Shown here: in pieces, positions 10,658 to 22,314 of the stretch | How the letters are laid out: every line of letters begins with the position of its first letter | Position numbering within the stretch: position 1 is the first letter of the stretch | NCBI GenBank assembly: GCA_965178125.1 | Contig: OZ237748.1 | Span: forward strand, 248,001 to 312,000 | Direction of reading: 5' to 3' | Origin: Bilabrum cf. latius | Taxonomy: Eukaryota > Bigyra: Bicosoecida > Bigyra > Bicosoecida | DNA: 64,000 nucleotides | Notes under the pieces: model-generated | The model's input: the letters and a program-made list of their open reading frames with translations, nothing else | What the model was told of the DNA's origin: nothing | Database searches by the model: none | Position numbers and translations under genes: made by a program

Positions 10658-12664
10658 TTATTTTAATAAACGTAGTTTTTCAAAATGTTGGTGAAGAATT
10701 GCTTTAATTTTATCTTTTACATTCTCGTGTTGCTTACCTTTTCCACCGGCTACATTAAAAAATTCTTCTTTTATTTGTCCTCCTTTATGCTTACCACATC
10801 CACAACTACCGCCACCACTCTATTTTTTAATTTTCTATTCAATAATTAAATTAATTGCTTTCATTAACATATTATAGGGGTCTTGTCCTTTTCCTATAAT
10901 CTATTTAAAGCTCCATAATGGTTTCCCTTCTGTATTAAATCCCCTGTCCTACAAAAACTGCTTTGCTTCACGTATTTTTACTCTGTTGTCTTGTGTATTT
11001 GGTAAATTTGCTTCTCTTACATATCTTCTTATAGTTCCCATACTTAAAGAAGGCTCCAATATACCGGATCTTATTTTTGTAAGTATGGTTTGTAAAATAG
11101 GTTTAGTTGCCCCTTCTATTGGTGTAAATCCGTTTTCAATTAACCTTCGTTTTATTGCTGCCGCTGTGCCTCTACCACTTATTGATTTGCCTATACGTTT
11201 AGCCATATCTCCCGGTGTTTGTGATGGGGGTAATTGTGGGGGGCTTGATTCCGGCTGTGCTATTCCATCTGTTGGTTCTTCATCTGGTGCTGCTCGTTTT
11301 GTATTTCTTGTCGCTGCTTCATCTCTATCTCTTTTCTCTTGTTCTTCTATAGCTTTTTGTCTTTCTGTCCGTTCTTTTTCCGCTTCATCCGCCCTTCTCT
11401 GTTGTGCCGTTCCTTTTCCTTCATCATCTGGTTGTGCTTGTGATGGTGTTTCATCTAATGGGTCCCTGCTTTCATCTGTTTTAATTCCTGCGGGTGTTTT
11501 AGGTGCCTCTGATGAACCAAATAATCCGTTATATAGCATATTGGAAAAAGCACCGATGCCCGATTTTTCCGGTGATGCTTTGGTTGGTTGTAATGCCGGT
11601 TGCTATAATAAACCTTGAGGATTAGGGCTGTCAAAATCAACCCGCCGTGCTACTTGTTCAGGTGCTTGAGATTCTGAAGGTGGTTCTGGTGCTGGTTGTG
11701 CCGGTGGATTAAATAATGCTTCACTTGGTTTTATTGTGCCTTGTTTAACATCTTGTGCCCATTTTATCGCTTTATCTTTTGTTAATTGTGGAGATATTTT
11801 TAATCCTGATTTTCTTAAAGCTTTAGTTATACTTTTCCCCTTGGTTCCTTTTTTACTATTGATAGCCTTCTATAATGCTTCTATTTGTGCGGGTGTATAT
11901 ACAGCTGGGGTATTTGGTGCTTGTTGTGGTGCTGGTGTTGCTTCTTGTTGTGCTTCCTGTTGTGCTGGTGCTTCTTGTGTGGGTGCTCCTTGTGCTGGTT
12001 CTTGTTGTGCTGGTTCTTGTGTTTGTGCTTGTGGCGGGTTTAAAACGTTCTAAACTAAATCTTTTATTGCTTCAGCCTTTAAACTGCTTACTGCTCGTCC
12101 GTCTGGTGCTCTAATTCCGGCAAATTGTAAAGCATTTCTTAATTCGGTTGTATTATATTTACTCATATCACTGGGTAATTGTTCTAATAGCGCATCTCTT
12201 TTTGCTTTAGTTGTGGAAAATAATCTCATATTGATATTTTTAATTCCATCAAAAACTTTTTTTTTATCACTTGCTGGACCAACAACACCCCTAATATTAA
12301 TATTGTTAATAGTGTCTACAACTTGACGTATTAATGTATCGGGTAAATCTGGATTCCTATTAATAAATGATTGGAGATTTTCAATTTGAAATATTGGTAA
12401 TTCTGATTTAGCGGTCATAAGTTTAATATTATTAATAATATTTTCTATGCCTTGCTGTTGTTGCTGTCTTTCAATCCTTACATCAATAGGGACATAATTA
12501 GCCCGTAAAAAAGCATTGTCTCTTAGAGTTTGTCGTTTTGCTAGGGCTTCATCTTCTTCTTGTTGTATCATTAATTTTATTTGGGGGTCGTTTTCAATTC
12601 TCAACTGATCCGCTCTTTTTGACATAATCCCTTTAAGTAAATCATTAATTGTATTGTTGGACAT
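10658..12664 (-). CDS. Large Gln/Pro-rich scaffold-like protein
   Basis: 668 aa with many TAG codons as Gln; ATG at 12664 follows a TATATATATA box, stop TAA. The N-terminus (about 1-200) is helical. A middle low-complexity part is rich in Gln, Pro, Ala and Glu, and the C-terminal part has a Gly/Cys cluster (GGGSCGCGKHKGG). It corresponds by position, strand and style to 55866-57308 in element B (480 aa). By analogy with adenovirus/PLV morphogenesis it could be a scaffold or minor virion protein. That role is inferred from its place next to the basic protein and capsid block. Confidence 0.65.
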
Positions 12665-12746
12665 TGTATATATATATTATTAAGGATGTAATTAATAATT
12701 TATAAACTAAAGAGATTTTCGTTCAATTGGTTGGCTGTCTTTCAAC

Positions 12747-13136
12747 TTAAAACTGAATTTCTTTATCCATAAGCCCGTGAGCTTTAATTTTGGCGTTTGC
12801 TTCCTTCATACTTAAACCTCTACTTCTAAAGAATTTTAATAATTTATCCCTTTTTAGTTGTTTAGCACTACGGGGTTTTTTAGTTTTAGGGGCTTTACTT
12901 GAACTTTTCTTTTTACTACCTGCTAAAACGGTTAAACTTCCAGCTAAATAATTAGGACTACCTCCGATAACGTTTAAATCCCCGCCTTTAACTTTGCCTT
13001 TCTAGGTTGCGTTTATAATTTGGTTTGTGGTATCTTGGATTAATTTATTAATTTCATCTTTGTAATTGTTTTTATCAATTCCAAGAAAATGTAAAGCTTT
13101 GTTTGTCATTCCATCTACTGATTTAGAAACATCCAT
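12747..13136 (-). CDS. Small basic virion-type protein
   Basis: 129 aa, one TAG, TAA stop. Contains KGGDL and IGGSP stretches and a Lys-rich centre, then a C-terminal helix pair (KLLKFFRSRGLSMKEANAKIK) that matches the C-terminus of the element B counterpart at 57348 (SAVMKKYGVSLGEASKIL). Probably a DNA-binding or minor core protein. It lacks the amphipathic GRFFKKVGRKFKK segment of the element B protein; a similar segment sits at the end of the element A MCP instead. Confidence 0.6.
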
Positions 13137-13753
13137 ATTGTTATATATAATGGGTATATATTATTTGTAATTTATCCATACTTATATTATATAATGAAAA
13201 TAAATAAAACGACACAACCATATTTTAATGAATACGAGAACGATATATTTGATGATGTAAATTTTAAAAAGGGGGCTAATCTATTTTTAAATGGTTCTTA
13301 TGCTATTCCTTATTATTCATTATTTGCTAGTGATATAGATTTATATCAGAGAGTAGAACCAGAATATATTAATGCTTTAATAAGATTTGTAAAGGTTTTT
13401 ATAACTTAGGTTAATTTTATTGAGGTTAAAGCCGGTAATAAGAAATACAAAACTATTAAATCTTTCATATCTGATGCTATTCAGTGTCAGTTGGATGTCT
13501 CTTTCAGTCAAGGTTTGGCAAGTCAACAGACATGGCAGTGACAAGGCCGTCCGACGCTTGGTGGAACGGCGCAGTCGCTGCGAAAATCTGCCCAGGGAGT
13601 GGTGGGTGGGTAACAACAAGCAAAGCTCGTGGACCGACCTGTCTCCCTCAGTGTCGAGACAACTCTGGACAAGCAGGAAACTCCGATGAGTGGTCGGTGG
13701 CGCCGCGCAACCGCTCAGCGGAACATGCAAGAGACCCTGATCACAGTGTCGCA

Positions 13754-16705
13754 TCAGAGTCGAACGCTTCGCGTTAGGTATCTGATGCTATTCAGTGTCA
13801 GTTGGATGTCTCTTTCAGTCAAGGTTTGGCAAGTCAACAGACATGGCAGTGACAAGGCCGTCCGACGCTTGGTGGAACGGCGCAGTCGCTGCGAAAATCT
13901 GCCAAATCTGCCAAATCTTGTGTGTTGGTGATGATGTCCAAGGATCGTCCAGATGTCGTTGGATTCATCACGTGAAAGGCGGCTCGGTTGGGACCATGCA
14001 TCGCTGTCTTCATCACTGTCACAGTCGACAGACACAGTCTCATCAGAGCAAGACGCCTTATCGTCGACGAGCACGTTCGGTTTTTGAACATGCGAGGCAC
14101 CTATCTGCATGGCCCTGCAAGGTGCGGTTGCAAGTGCCGTTGATAGCATGTTCGACCTAGCGGCAACCTGAGCATCAGCTGCAGGTGCCGCGGCGTGCAG
14201 CTCCGCAATAGCAGGCTGCTCCATCGTGCCAGCGGCAGCCTGAGCATCAGCTGCAGGTGCCGCGGCGGGCAGCTCCGCAGCAGCGGGCTGCTCCATCTTG
14301 CCAGCGGCAACCTGAGCATCAGCTGCAGGTGCCGCGGCGTGCAGCTCCGCATCCGCGGGCTGCTCCATCTTGCCAGCGGCAACCTGAGCATCAGCTGCAG
14401 GTGCCGCGGCGTGCAGCTCCGCAGCAGCGGGCTGCTCCATCTTGCCAGCGGCAACCTGAGCATCAGCTGCAGGTGCCGCGGCGTGCAGCTCCGCAGCAGC
14501 GGGCTGCTCCATCTTGCCAGCGGCAACCTGAGCATCAGCTGCAGGTGCCGCGGCGTGCAGCTCCGCAGCAGCGGGCTGCTCCGTCTTGCCAGCGGCAACC
14601 TGAGCATCAGCTGCAGGTGCCGCGGCGGGCAGCTCCGCAGCAGCGGGCTGCTCCATCTTGCCAGCGGCAACCTGAGCATCAGCTGCAGGTGCCGCGGCGT
14701 GCAGCTCCGCATCAGCGGGCTGCTCCATCTTGCCAGCGGCAACCTGAGCATCAGCTGCAGGTGCCACGGCGTGCAGCTCCGCAACGGTGGGCTGCGCCAG
14801 CTTGCCAGCGGCAACCTAGGCATCAGCAGTTCGTGCCTCAGGTGTCGGGCCAGGAGGCAAGGAGTCGTGTTGGGCGCGCGATGCGATTCCAAGTGGCCTG
14901 GAAGTCACTATGCTGCGTCGTAGGCGCGGGCAGTATGCGGTGACAGGCACAACATTGCAATGGCGTGCTCCGGGACAGAGCTTGAGCAACGAGCGGGCAT
15001 GCTGAGTCCGCCAACTGTTACCGGTTGGGTGCCGCCTACGGTACGCATCCCATTTGCAACTCGTCAAGACAAATGAAGCAGCGTCCGTGCTACTACCAGC
15101 GGCAACCTGAGCATCAGCTGCAGGTGCCGCGGCGTGCAGCTCCGCATCAGCGGGCTGCTCCATCTTGCCAGCGGCAACCTGAGCATCAGCTGCAGGTGCC
15201 GCGGCGGGCAGCTCCGTAGCAGCGGGCTGCTCCATCTTGCCAGCGGCAACCTGAGCATCAGCTGCAGGTGCCGCGGCGTGCAGCTCCGCATCAGCGGGCT
15301 GCTCCATCTTGCCAGCGGCAACCTGAGCATCAGCTGCAGGTGCCGCGGCGTGCAGCTCCGCATCAGCGGGCTGCTCCATCTTGCCAGCGGCAACCTGAGC
15401 ATCAGCTGCAGGTGCCGCGGCGTGCAGCTCCGCAATAGCAGGCTGCTCCATCGTGCCAGCGGCAGCCTGAGCATCAGCTGCAGGTGCCGCGGCGTGCAGC
15501 TCCGTAGCAGCGGGCTGCTCCATCTTGCCAGCGGCAACCTGAGCATCAGCTGCAGGTGCCGCGGCGTGCAGCTCCGCAGCAGCGGGCTGCTCCATCTTGC
15601 CAGCGGCAACCTGAGCATCAGCTGCAGGTGCCGCGGCGTGCAGCTCCGCATCAGCGGGCTGCTCCATCTTGCCAGCGGCAACCTGAGCATCAGCTGCAGG
15701 TGCCGCGGCGTGCAGCTCCGCATCAGCGGGCTGCTCCATCTTGCCAGCGGCAACCTGAGCATCAGCTGCAGGTGCCGCGGCGTGCAGCTCCGCATCAGCG
15801 GGCTGCTCCATCTTGCCAGCGGCAACCTGAGCATCAGCTGCAGGTGCCGCGGCGTGCAGCTCCGCATCCGCGGGCTGCTCCATCTTGCCAGCGGCAACCT
15901 GAGCATCAGCTGCAGGTGCCGCGGCGTGCAGCTCCGCAGCAGCGGGCTGCTCCATCGTGCCAGCGGCAACCTGAGCATCAGCTGCAGGTGCCGCGGCGTG
16001 CAGCTCCGCAGCAGCGGGCTGCTCCATCTTGCCAGCGGCAACCTGAGCATCAGCTGCAGGTGCCGCGGCGTGCAGCTCCGCAGCAGCGGGCTGCTCCATC
16101 GTGCCAGCGGCAACCTGAGCATCAGCTGCAGGTGCCGCGGCGTGCAGCTCCGCATCAGCGGGCTGCTCCATCGTGCCAGCGGCAACCTGAGCATCAGCTG
16201 CAGGTGCCGCGGCGTGCAGCTCCGCATCCGCGGGCTGCTCCATCTTGCCAGCGGCAACCTGAGCATCAGCTGCAGGTGCCGCGGCATGCAGCTCCGCATC
16301 CGCGGGCTGCTCCATCTTGCCAGCGGCAACCTGAGCATCAGCTGCAGGTGCCGCGGCGTGCAGCTCCGCATCAGCGGGCTGCTCCATCTTGCCAGCGGCA
16401 ACCTGAGCATCAGCTGCAGGTGCCGCGGCGTGCAGCTCCGCAGCAGCGGGCTGCTCCATCGTGCCAGCGGCAACCTGAGCATCAGCTGCAGGTGCCGCGG
16501 CGTGCAGCTCCGCATCAGCGGGCTGCTCCATCTTGCCAGCGGCAACCTGAGCATCAGCTGCAGGTGCCGCGGCGTGCAGCTCCGCATCAGCGGGCTGCTC
16601 CATCTTGCCAGCGGCAACCTGAGCATCAGCTGCAGGTGCCGCGGCGTGCAGCTCCGCATCAGCGGGCTGCTCCATCTTGCCAGCGGCAACCTGAGCAACA
16701 AGCAA
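13754..16705 (-). CDS. Possible Ala/Pro-rich repeat protein of the insertion
   Basis: With TAG read as Gln at 14816-14818 this minus frame is open for about 984 codons. It reads 24-residue repeats such as APAADAQVAAGKMEQPA, then a non-repetitive acidic tail (SVDCDSDEDSDAW) ending in TGA. At the TAG every other repeat has CAG. No ATG was found at the N-terminal side, and other frames through the repeat are also open, so coding is doubtful. Confidence 0.3.
14165..16695. repeat. 72-bp minisatellite, about 31 copies in two arrays
   Basis: Arrays at about 14165-14815 and 15097-16695, with a non-repetitive spacer between. The unit is a 72-bp GC-rich repeat (CTGAGCATCAGCTGCAGGTG …). The period is a multiple of three, so several frames stay open. 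Variation between units is limited to a few positions, mainly GCATCAGCG / GCAGCAGCG / GCATCCGCG, which suggests recent amplification or homogenisation. Confidence 0.9.
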
Positions 16706-18007
16706 AGCTCGTGGACCGACCTGTCTCCCTCAGTGTCGAGACAACTCTGAACAAGCAGGAAACTCCGATGAGTGGTCGGTGGCGCCGCGCAACCGCTCAG
16801 CGGAACATGCAAGAGACCCTGATCACAGTGTCGCATCAGAGTCGAACGCTTCGCGTTAGGTATCTACACCCGTTAAAACCATATACAAATAGATTTATTC
16901 AGGAGAAAATCCATATTTAAAAGTTGATTTCTGGGCTTTTGATGGGAAATTTATAGATGAAATTAGCATAATTTATCATATAAGTGATTATGAAATAGAT
17001 TAGAACGAGGTTAAGGATGGATTAATTAAGGATGTAGATAAATATTATGGTTCTAATAATTTTAAAGTATTAAAAAGATTAAAAGATTTATTTAAATTGA
17101 GAGGAGAAAAAAATAACGAAAAGCGGGTTAATGAATTAATTGATAAAGAAGCCTTAGGATATTTATATTCTATAAGAATGAGATTAGAAAGTATGTTAAG
17201 AATAAAAGGATATCAAAAGGAAAAGAATAAATCATTTTAGAGCCTTAAAGGATTAATGAGAAAATCACTTGGAGAAGTAGAAATTATTAAAAAACACTTT
17301 TCTAAGTATTCTAAAGGTAATATTAACAGCATTATAAGGTGGATTGACCAATACATTAACAGGAAAACAAGAGCAGAAATTAAAAATATAATTATGTCAT
17401 TATAACTTTTTTTGTGATAATGACTAGAACAAGCTACCAACTGAAATTTTTAAACACGGATAAATGAATAATATTTTTTATTGAATTAATATATATAATG
17501 TTATCTTTACAATACACACAAAATAGCCATATTGTAGCTATTCAAAAATACAAAAGAACAGAACAAAACCGCTTTATTTACTACGACCCAAACGCAAATG
17601 ACATTCAACACGTCAAAGCAGAAGAAATAACCGACGATGTATTAAAATCATATTATGGAGAAAGCAGGGTAAGATATAATGTTGATAAAGACAAGAAAAG
17701 GGAACAATTACATAAACTATTACAAGACGAATATATACGCTCAGTATAGGAATTTATAATAAAAGATAAAAGCCACTATTTACCTTTTCCTATGCTTTAC
17801 CCTTAGGGGCGTGAATATGTGCGATTATTTGGTAAAAGTGGTAGCGGTAAAAGTCATTTAGCCTTACATTACATACGGATGTATAAAGGATTAAAATATA
17901 AAAATATGTATGTCATATCACCTATTCAAGACCCAAAATATAAGAGAGAAGGGGCATCATTCATAGATATTGATGATTTAGTTAAAGAAAATGAAAATTC
18001 AATTTAT

Positions 18008-19825
18008 TGATCCTAACGCCGGATGGGGATCTATCACTGCGAGATTGTTTCGTCTTGGTCTACAGTCCTCGCTACGATGTTTGACTCTCATGGCGGTGGC
18101 GTATTGCCACCTTTGAAGACACGCGTGTGTCTAGTGACCGACCTGGCTCTATCTCCAGGTCATGTGCTAGTGGTCGGGCAGCCCTGGTATGGGCTGCCGA
18201 GTCACCATGCCTCACGGCTCTGCCAAGACTTGGATTGTCTTGGCGAAGCGGTTACAACCGCTAACAGCGTGAAGCAACAGCCTAGTATCGATTCACTGCC
18301 AGTCAGTGCTTGCCCCGCCGTTACCAGCTGGTCCGAACGGGCTCCCTAAGCGGGCATGCGAACGGAAACCGGCTGTGCAAATCAGCTCTTGTTCAAAACA
18401 TCAAGCAGTGGGAATCACCTCCTATGGAGTTGCCCCTGCCTGTCTTCCCAGTGTGTATTGCCACATAATGACAATTATTACTGAGAATATCGGGGCACAG
18501 CTGTAGAACACAGGTGCCACCGAAATTCCGAACAAGTGAGAGCCTCACATCTGTGCTCGGACTTGCGACCAATACTACACAATCTCTCCGATCTAAATCA
18601 CTTCGTAACGTGCCTCCGTACCTACGGCACACAACTGACGGGTTCGGTGTTGATGCCAGAGTGGGAGCGCGTGAACGTCTCGTTGGGTTCCGATGGCGGT
18701 TGCGACCGGGAAGGTGCGACCAAGCCAACGGATTGCTTGCGATGACGCGCATACCCTCTCTGTGTTCAGGAGAGGGGCGGAGATTGGGTAATTTTTGCCA
18801 CAACGCCGACGGCCCAGCCAAGTTCTCCATCCAAGCCGCAGAGCCCATCGCAGTCCATTGCAGAGCCGGACGATGGGCAGTCACAGGCAGCAGGTTCTGC
18901 GGCGTGCGAGCCTTCGTGGCGTGGGCAGCAGCGAGCCACGCCCCAACTGCAGGCGCAGACGAAGACTACGCCCGGTAGCTGGCGCTCAGCTGCCCCACGT
19001 CAGGGCCAGTCTTCGTGGCGAACACGAAGCCGATCGTCAAGGCGCAGGTCGTACGGGCGCTCCGCAGCTTCTGCTCACGAGAAGTTGCAGGAGCGGTGCA
19101 CGGACATTCCATCCGCATCGCGGCAGTGATGTGTTTGGACCGTGCTGGGGTCGCCTTCGAGGTCATTAGGCGATTCGGCAGATGGAAGTCGGCATCTGCA
19201 TGCGAGGTGTACTTGCGGGGCGTCAGGGAAGGCTTGCCTCCTCTGGAGCTCGGCGGCAGGAGCCTCGATTTGAACAGGCCAGTGTGGGTGCTGGCCAGCG
19301 CGCTGCGGCTGAACTTGGAGTGAGCCACACAGCCGCAGCGTACAAGACATGGCGGTAAGATTTGGCGGAGTAGTGCACGTGCTCTTCCCAGCCCCGGTCA
19401 GTCCGGTCAAGGGTCGCGCACAGGCACAGCTTTGTCAGGTCTTGCCATGTCTGATTGTTAACGAGACTAGGTTGCGCGTACACTCTGGCATCATGATCCT
19501 AACGCCGGATGGGGTTCGGTGTTGATGCCAGAGTGGGAGCGCGTGAACGTCTCGTTGGGTTCCGATGGCGGTTGCGACCGGGAAGGTGCGACCAAGCCAA
19601 CGGATTGCTTGCGATGACGCGCATACCCTCTCTGTGTTCAGGAGAGGGGCGGAGATTGGGTAATTTTTGCCCACCCTCCCAACCCCCTCCTCCTCGGCGG
19701 AGTAGTGCACGTGCTCTTCCCAGCCCCGGTCAGTCCGGTCAAGGGTCGCGCACAGGCACAGCTTTGTCAGGTCTTGCCATGTCTGATTGTTAACGAGACT
19801 AGGTTGCGCGTACACTCTGGCATCA
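18008..19825 (+). mobile_element. Crypton-like tyrosine-recombinase element plus small derivative in tandem
   Basis: Unit 1 is 18008-19493 and unit 2 is 19494-19825. Both begin TGATCCTAACGCCGGATGGG and end ACACTCTGGCATCA. Unit 2 keeps only the ends and is related to the 225-bp copy at 37434-37658. Unit 1 carries a tyrosine-recombinase C-terminal domain. TGATGCCAGAGTG near the left end is inverted at the right end (CACTCTGGCATCA). No target duplication is seen, and removal restores the ATPase frame exactly. Confidence 0.75.
18514..19323 (+). CDS. Tyrosine recombinase (Crypton-like), N-terminus uncertain
   Basis: Open for about 269 codons when the TAG at 18976-18978 is read as Gln; ends TGA. 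The C-terminal part shows the tyrosine-recombinase signature: HGHSIRIAA (H-x-x-R), then RRFGRWKSAS (G-R-W), then the nucleophile region CEVYLRG. The part before about residue 155 gives no clear N-terminal domain and begins at a GTG, so the true start, a possible intron or truncation remain open. It would mobilise this element and perhaps the short derivatives. Confidence 0.6.
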
Positions 19826-20334
19826 AAAGAAAAAATGGCTTATTATAAAAAAATGAAATTAGAATTTAAATATAAAAAAATTAAACTAATGAGAGAAAAC
19901 CCCTTAGATGTTGTTATTGAAGCCGAACGTAAAATAGAGGGATTAAAACCCGATAAAGATTTAATAGAAAAAGGTTTTAAATTAAATGTTGAATTTTTCA
20001 AAAAATTAACCGCTGAACCTAATTTATTTATTGTAGATGATTACGAAGGTTTTAAAAAAAGGAACCAGAAGGCAAAGGCTTATTTTTTATTGGAAATCCT
20101 AGCAACTACAGGGAGGCACACAGCAAGTAGTGTTTTAGACATCGCCCACAAAATAAGCGACGGTATGAAAACAAGAACCATAATGAACGAAATAACCACC
20201 CATATTATTTATAAAACAATCACCGCGACCAGTTTAAAATATATATTAGAAACTGTCTTAAATTTTGATGCTCCTACTAGAAAAAGAATTAAAAAAACCC
20301 TTCATTCTCTCCCTCTATTTGGTTATGTTGCTAT

Positions 20335-20421
20335 TGAACTCTGCTGCGAATCAATGAGTGCTCCTTCTACATGCCCAATGGCCAAATCACGGATCCACTC
20401 CCACAGTTGGAGTAGTTCCAT
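20335..20421. repeat. A1 repeat of retrotransposon copy 1
   Basis: 87 bp starting TGAACTCTGCTGCGAATC and ending AGTAGTTCCAT; repeated at 21065-21151. Confidence 0.9.
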
Positions 20422-20451
20422 AAAAAAAAGAAAAGATGCCCCCCCTTCCCT

Positions 20452-21064
20452 GGGACAGTCCGCCCCGAATCGACTGAGCCGCTCAGTCTCGTCTCGCGCA
20501 TGCTAAACCACACTCGTCACTAATGTACACGTTACCTCTGTTCTTGCACCGTCCGCGCCTCCAGGCTCGCCCCGGTGCCTCCCTGTCTATTCCAACCCCA
20601 TTCTGATCTGCTGTCACCCCCGCGCCCTTGCGTGTCAGCCCTCGTCAGAAATCCTGCTGCCTCGTGGTCTGGATCCACTTGGCTGCGCCCGCTTCCCCTC
20701 CCTACCCGATGGGCCTCCACGCTCCCGAGCCCGCTGGCTTGCTCGGGCCTGTCAGTGCCCCTTCGTCGTCCCCGCCACGCGCCTGGTACCGCGCTCAGGG
20801 CCTCCCTTCCTCCCTATCCTCCGTTCATCTTGGAATCCTTCTCCTCTCCTCGGCCTTGCCCTCCTCGGCCGACCTCGCCCCTGTTGCCCGTCGCCTCCTC
20901 CACCCCCCACCCCCACCCCACCCGCCCTGTCCTGGCCCGTTTCCCTCCTCCTTCCGTCGCTGCTGTCCTCCCCCTGCCTGCACCCTACCGCTTTATCCCT
21001 CCCCAGCGGAGCCCTCACTGCCGTCTCACAGACCTCAATCCCAATGTCTTGACGACACAGATAA
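20452..21064. repeat. B1 repeat core of retrotransposon copy 1
   Basis: 613 bp from GGGACAGTCCGCC to ACACAGATAA; essentially identical to 28296-28908. The C-rich content opens spurious reading frames on both strands. Confidence 0.9.
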
Positions 21065-21151
21065 TGAACTCTGCTGCGAATCAATGAGTGCTCCTTCTAC
21101 ATGCCCAATGGCCAAATCACGGATCCACTCCCACAGTTGGAGTAGTTCCAT
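21065..21151. repeat. A2 repeat of retrotransposon copy 1
   Basis: Second 87-bp A repeat; its inner edge abuts the stop codon of the tyrosine recombinase gene. Confidence 0.9.
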
Positions 21152-22314
21152 TACTTTCCAATACTTGCAGCAGTTGCGGCGTGGTCCAGCGCGGCCGTCC
21201 ACACCCGTGTCGGCTGCGTGAGGTCGACCGAGGCGGCCAGGGGCAGCGGGCGCAACGCGAAGATGCTCTCGTTCCGGTACCGGCGGGCCGCGGCCAGTGT
21301 CTTCCAGGCCCCTGCGCGCATGATCGTGTCGTCCGAGCATCCCTGCCTGCTCAGCGTGGTGATGGCCGTGACGCGCAAGGAGTGCCCCGACAGGCGCAGC
21401 TCGGGCCGGCCGCAGCAGCGACGAAGCTCCGCAATGACGGTTGTGGCTCCACATTGCGCTGGTGCGAACAGGTACGCTGGTCCGGTTGCCGGGCGGTGCT
21501 CGAGGAAACGGCGCAGAGTCGCCACCGATGCGATGCCATGTGCTGCCCGCAAGTACTCGAGCAGGATGCGGACGCCGCAGAACCGGGCGCCATGCGGCTG
21601 CCCGCCCACGTACCGCACCGGACTTGCGCTGCTGAGCATCAGGGAGCGCGTGTCCCGCGACTTGTTCGGGCCCAACAGGATCTCGATGGAAGTGACAGCG
21701 CCGTCCGAGTCCACGCCCACGACCAGGTGGCCCCGGGCCATCCCGCGCTGTTCGTCACCCACGGTCGCCTGAGCGATCTCGCCTAAGCGGGCCGCGCTGA
21801 AGAACGCCACGGCTGCTGCCGTGCGGGCGGCGTGTGCCTGGCTACCCCGAGGTTGCGCAGTGAACCACACTGCGAGGCGCTGCAGCTCGGCAGGAGGTTT
21901 GCGTCCGGAGGCCCCTTTGGCTGCCACTGGGCCCCCTGGTGCCGCAGCTCTGGCCATGTGGGTGGCGAAGTACGACAGCAGCGAGCGCAGCCGCTTGGAT
22001 TGACCACCCGGCAGGCCGTGCAGCACGACGAATGCCCTGAAGACGTTGCTGACGTAGGAACGCAGAGTTGGTCCCCCAATCGAGCCGGAGCGGTCCTCGC
22101 CGCGCCAGACGGCGTACCGGCAACATGCGATGTCGAGCGCCCGCTGTGCCCTCAATGGGTCCTCGTAGCCTGCGCATGGGTCTTCGTCGTCCCCCCGGGC
22201 GCGACGGAATTGCTCGAATCCGCGGAGGGCTGAAGCCCCTGAAGCCAAACCCTTAGCTCCACCGCCCGAGAGCGCCCGAACCGTTGCATACATGTCCAGA
22301 TCCACCGCGGACAC
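21151..22314 (-). CDS. Tyrosine recombinase of retrotransposon copy 1
   Basis: 387 aa if counted from a GTG; first ATG at 22293. TAA stop. Catalytic signature of tyrosine recombinases: Arg in SAARLGEIAQ, then SGHSLRVTA (H-x-x-R), then RAGAWKTL (W) and the nucleophile in ARRYRNE. It would integrate a circular cDNA without target duplication. Overlaps the end of the RT-RNase H gene by about 160 bp in another frame. The missing ATG in copy 2 suggests expression by reinitiation or frameshift. No TAG in this copy. Confidence 0.88.
   Translation of the reverse strand: MSAVDLDMYATVRALSGGGAKGLASGASALRGFEQFRRARGDDEDPCAGYEDPLRAQRALDIACCRYAVWRGEDRSGSIGGPTLRSYVSNVFRAFVVLHGLPGGQSKRLRSLLSYFATHMARAAAPGGPVAAKGASGRKPPAELQRLAVWFTAQPRGSQAHAARTAAAVAFFSAARLGEIAQATVGDEQRGMARGHLVVGVDSDGAVTSIEILLGPNKSRDTRSLMLSSASPVRYVGGQPHGARFCGVRILLEYLRAAHGIASVATLRRFLEHRPATGPAYLFAPAQCGATTVIAELRRCCGRPELRLSGHSLRVTAITTLSRQGCSDDTIMRAGAWKTLAAARRYRNESIFALRPLPLAASVDLTQPTRVWTAALDHAATAASIGK

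Larger units (their letters stand above)
13473..16865. mobile_element. Tandem GC-rich insertion carrying a 72-bp minisatellite
   Basis: Two units in direct tandem: a 311-bp short unit (13473-13783) and a 3.1-kb long unit (13784-16865). Both begin GATGCTATTCAGTGTCAG and end GTCGAACGCTTCGCGTTAGG plus TATCT. TATCT also lies just left of the first unit, so it occurs at the left edge, the junction and the right edge. The short unit has only the ends of the long one and looks like a deletion derivative. No transposase was recognised. The tandem layout with a 5-bp core would fit site-specific recombination; a 5-bp target duplication is the alternative. Confidence 0.7.
13194..17405 (+). pseudogene. 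Nucleotidyltransferase-like protein, interrupted
   Basis: Coding parts are 13194-13472 and 16866-17405. They join in frame at TATCT to give 272 aa, the same length as the element B homologue at 57826-58644. The N-terminus has FLNGSY followed by LFASDIDLY, the G-S…D-x-D pattern of polymerase-beta-type nucleotidyltransferases. After the join, DFWAFDGKFIDEI aligns with ESWVYTGYIEEV of element B. Four TAG codons. It lies immediately before the packaging ATPase in both elements. Nucleotide-transfer activity is inferred from the motif only. As it stands the gene is broken by the insertion at 13473-16865. Confidence 0.75.

Noticed and set aside
11736-12114. Cys/Val-rich plus-strand frames
   Set aside because: Antisense shadows of the Gln/Pro/Ala-rich part of the 668-aa minus-strand gene.
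14165-16695. Regular repeat array as CRISPR
   Set aside because: Units are contiguous 72-bp tandem copies without unique spacers, in a eukaryotic mobile insertion.
14195-16920. Long open frames on the plus strand through the 72-bp repeat
   Set aside because: The period is a multiple of three, so several frames are open by default; they give Arg/Cys/Ser-rich or Pro/Arg/Gln-rich sequences with no unique conserved ends.
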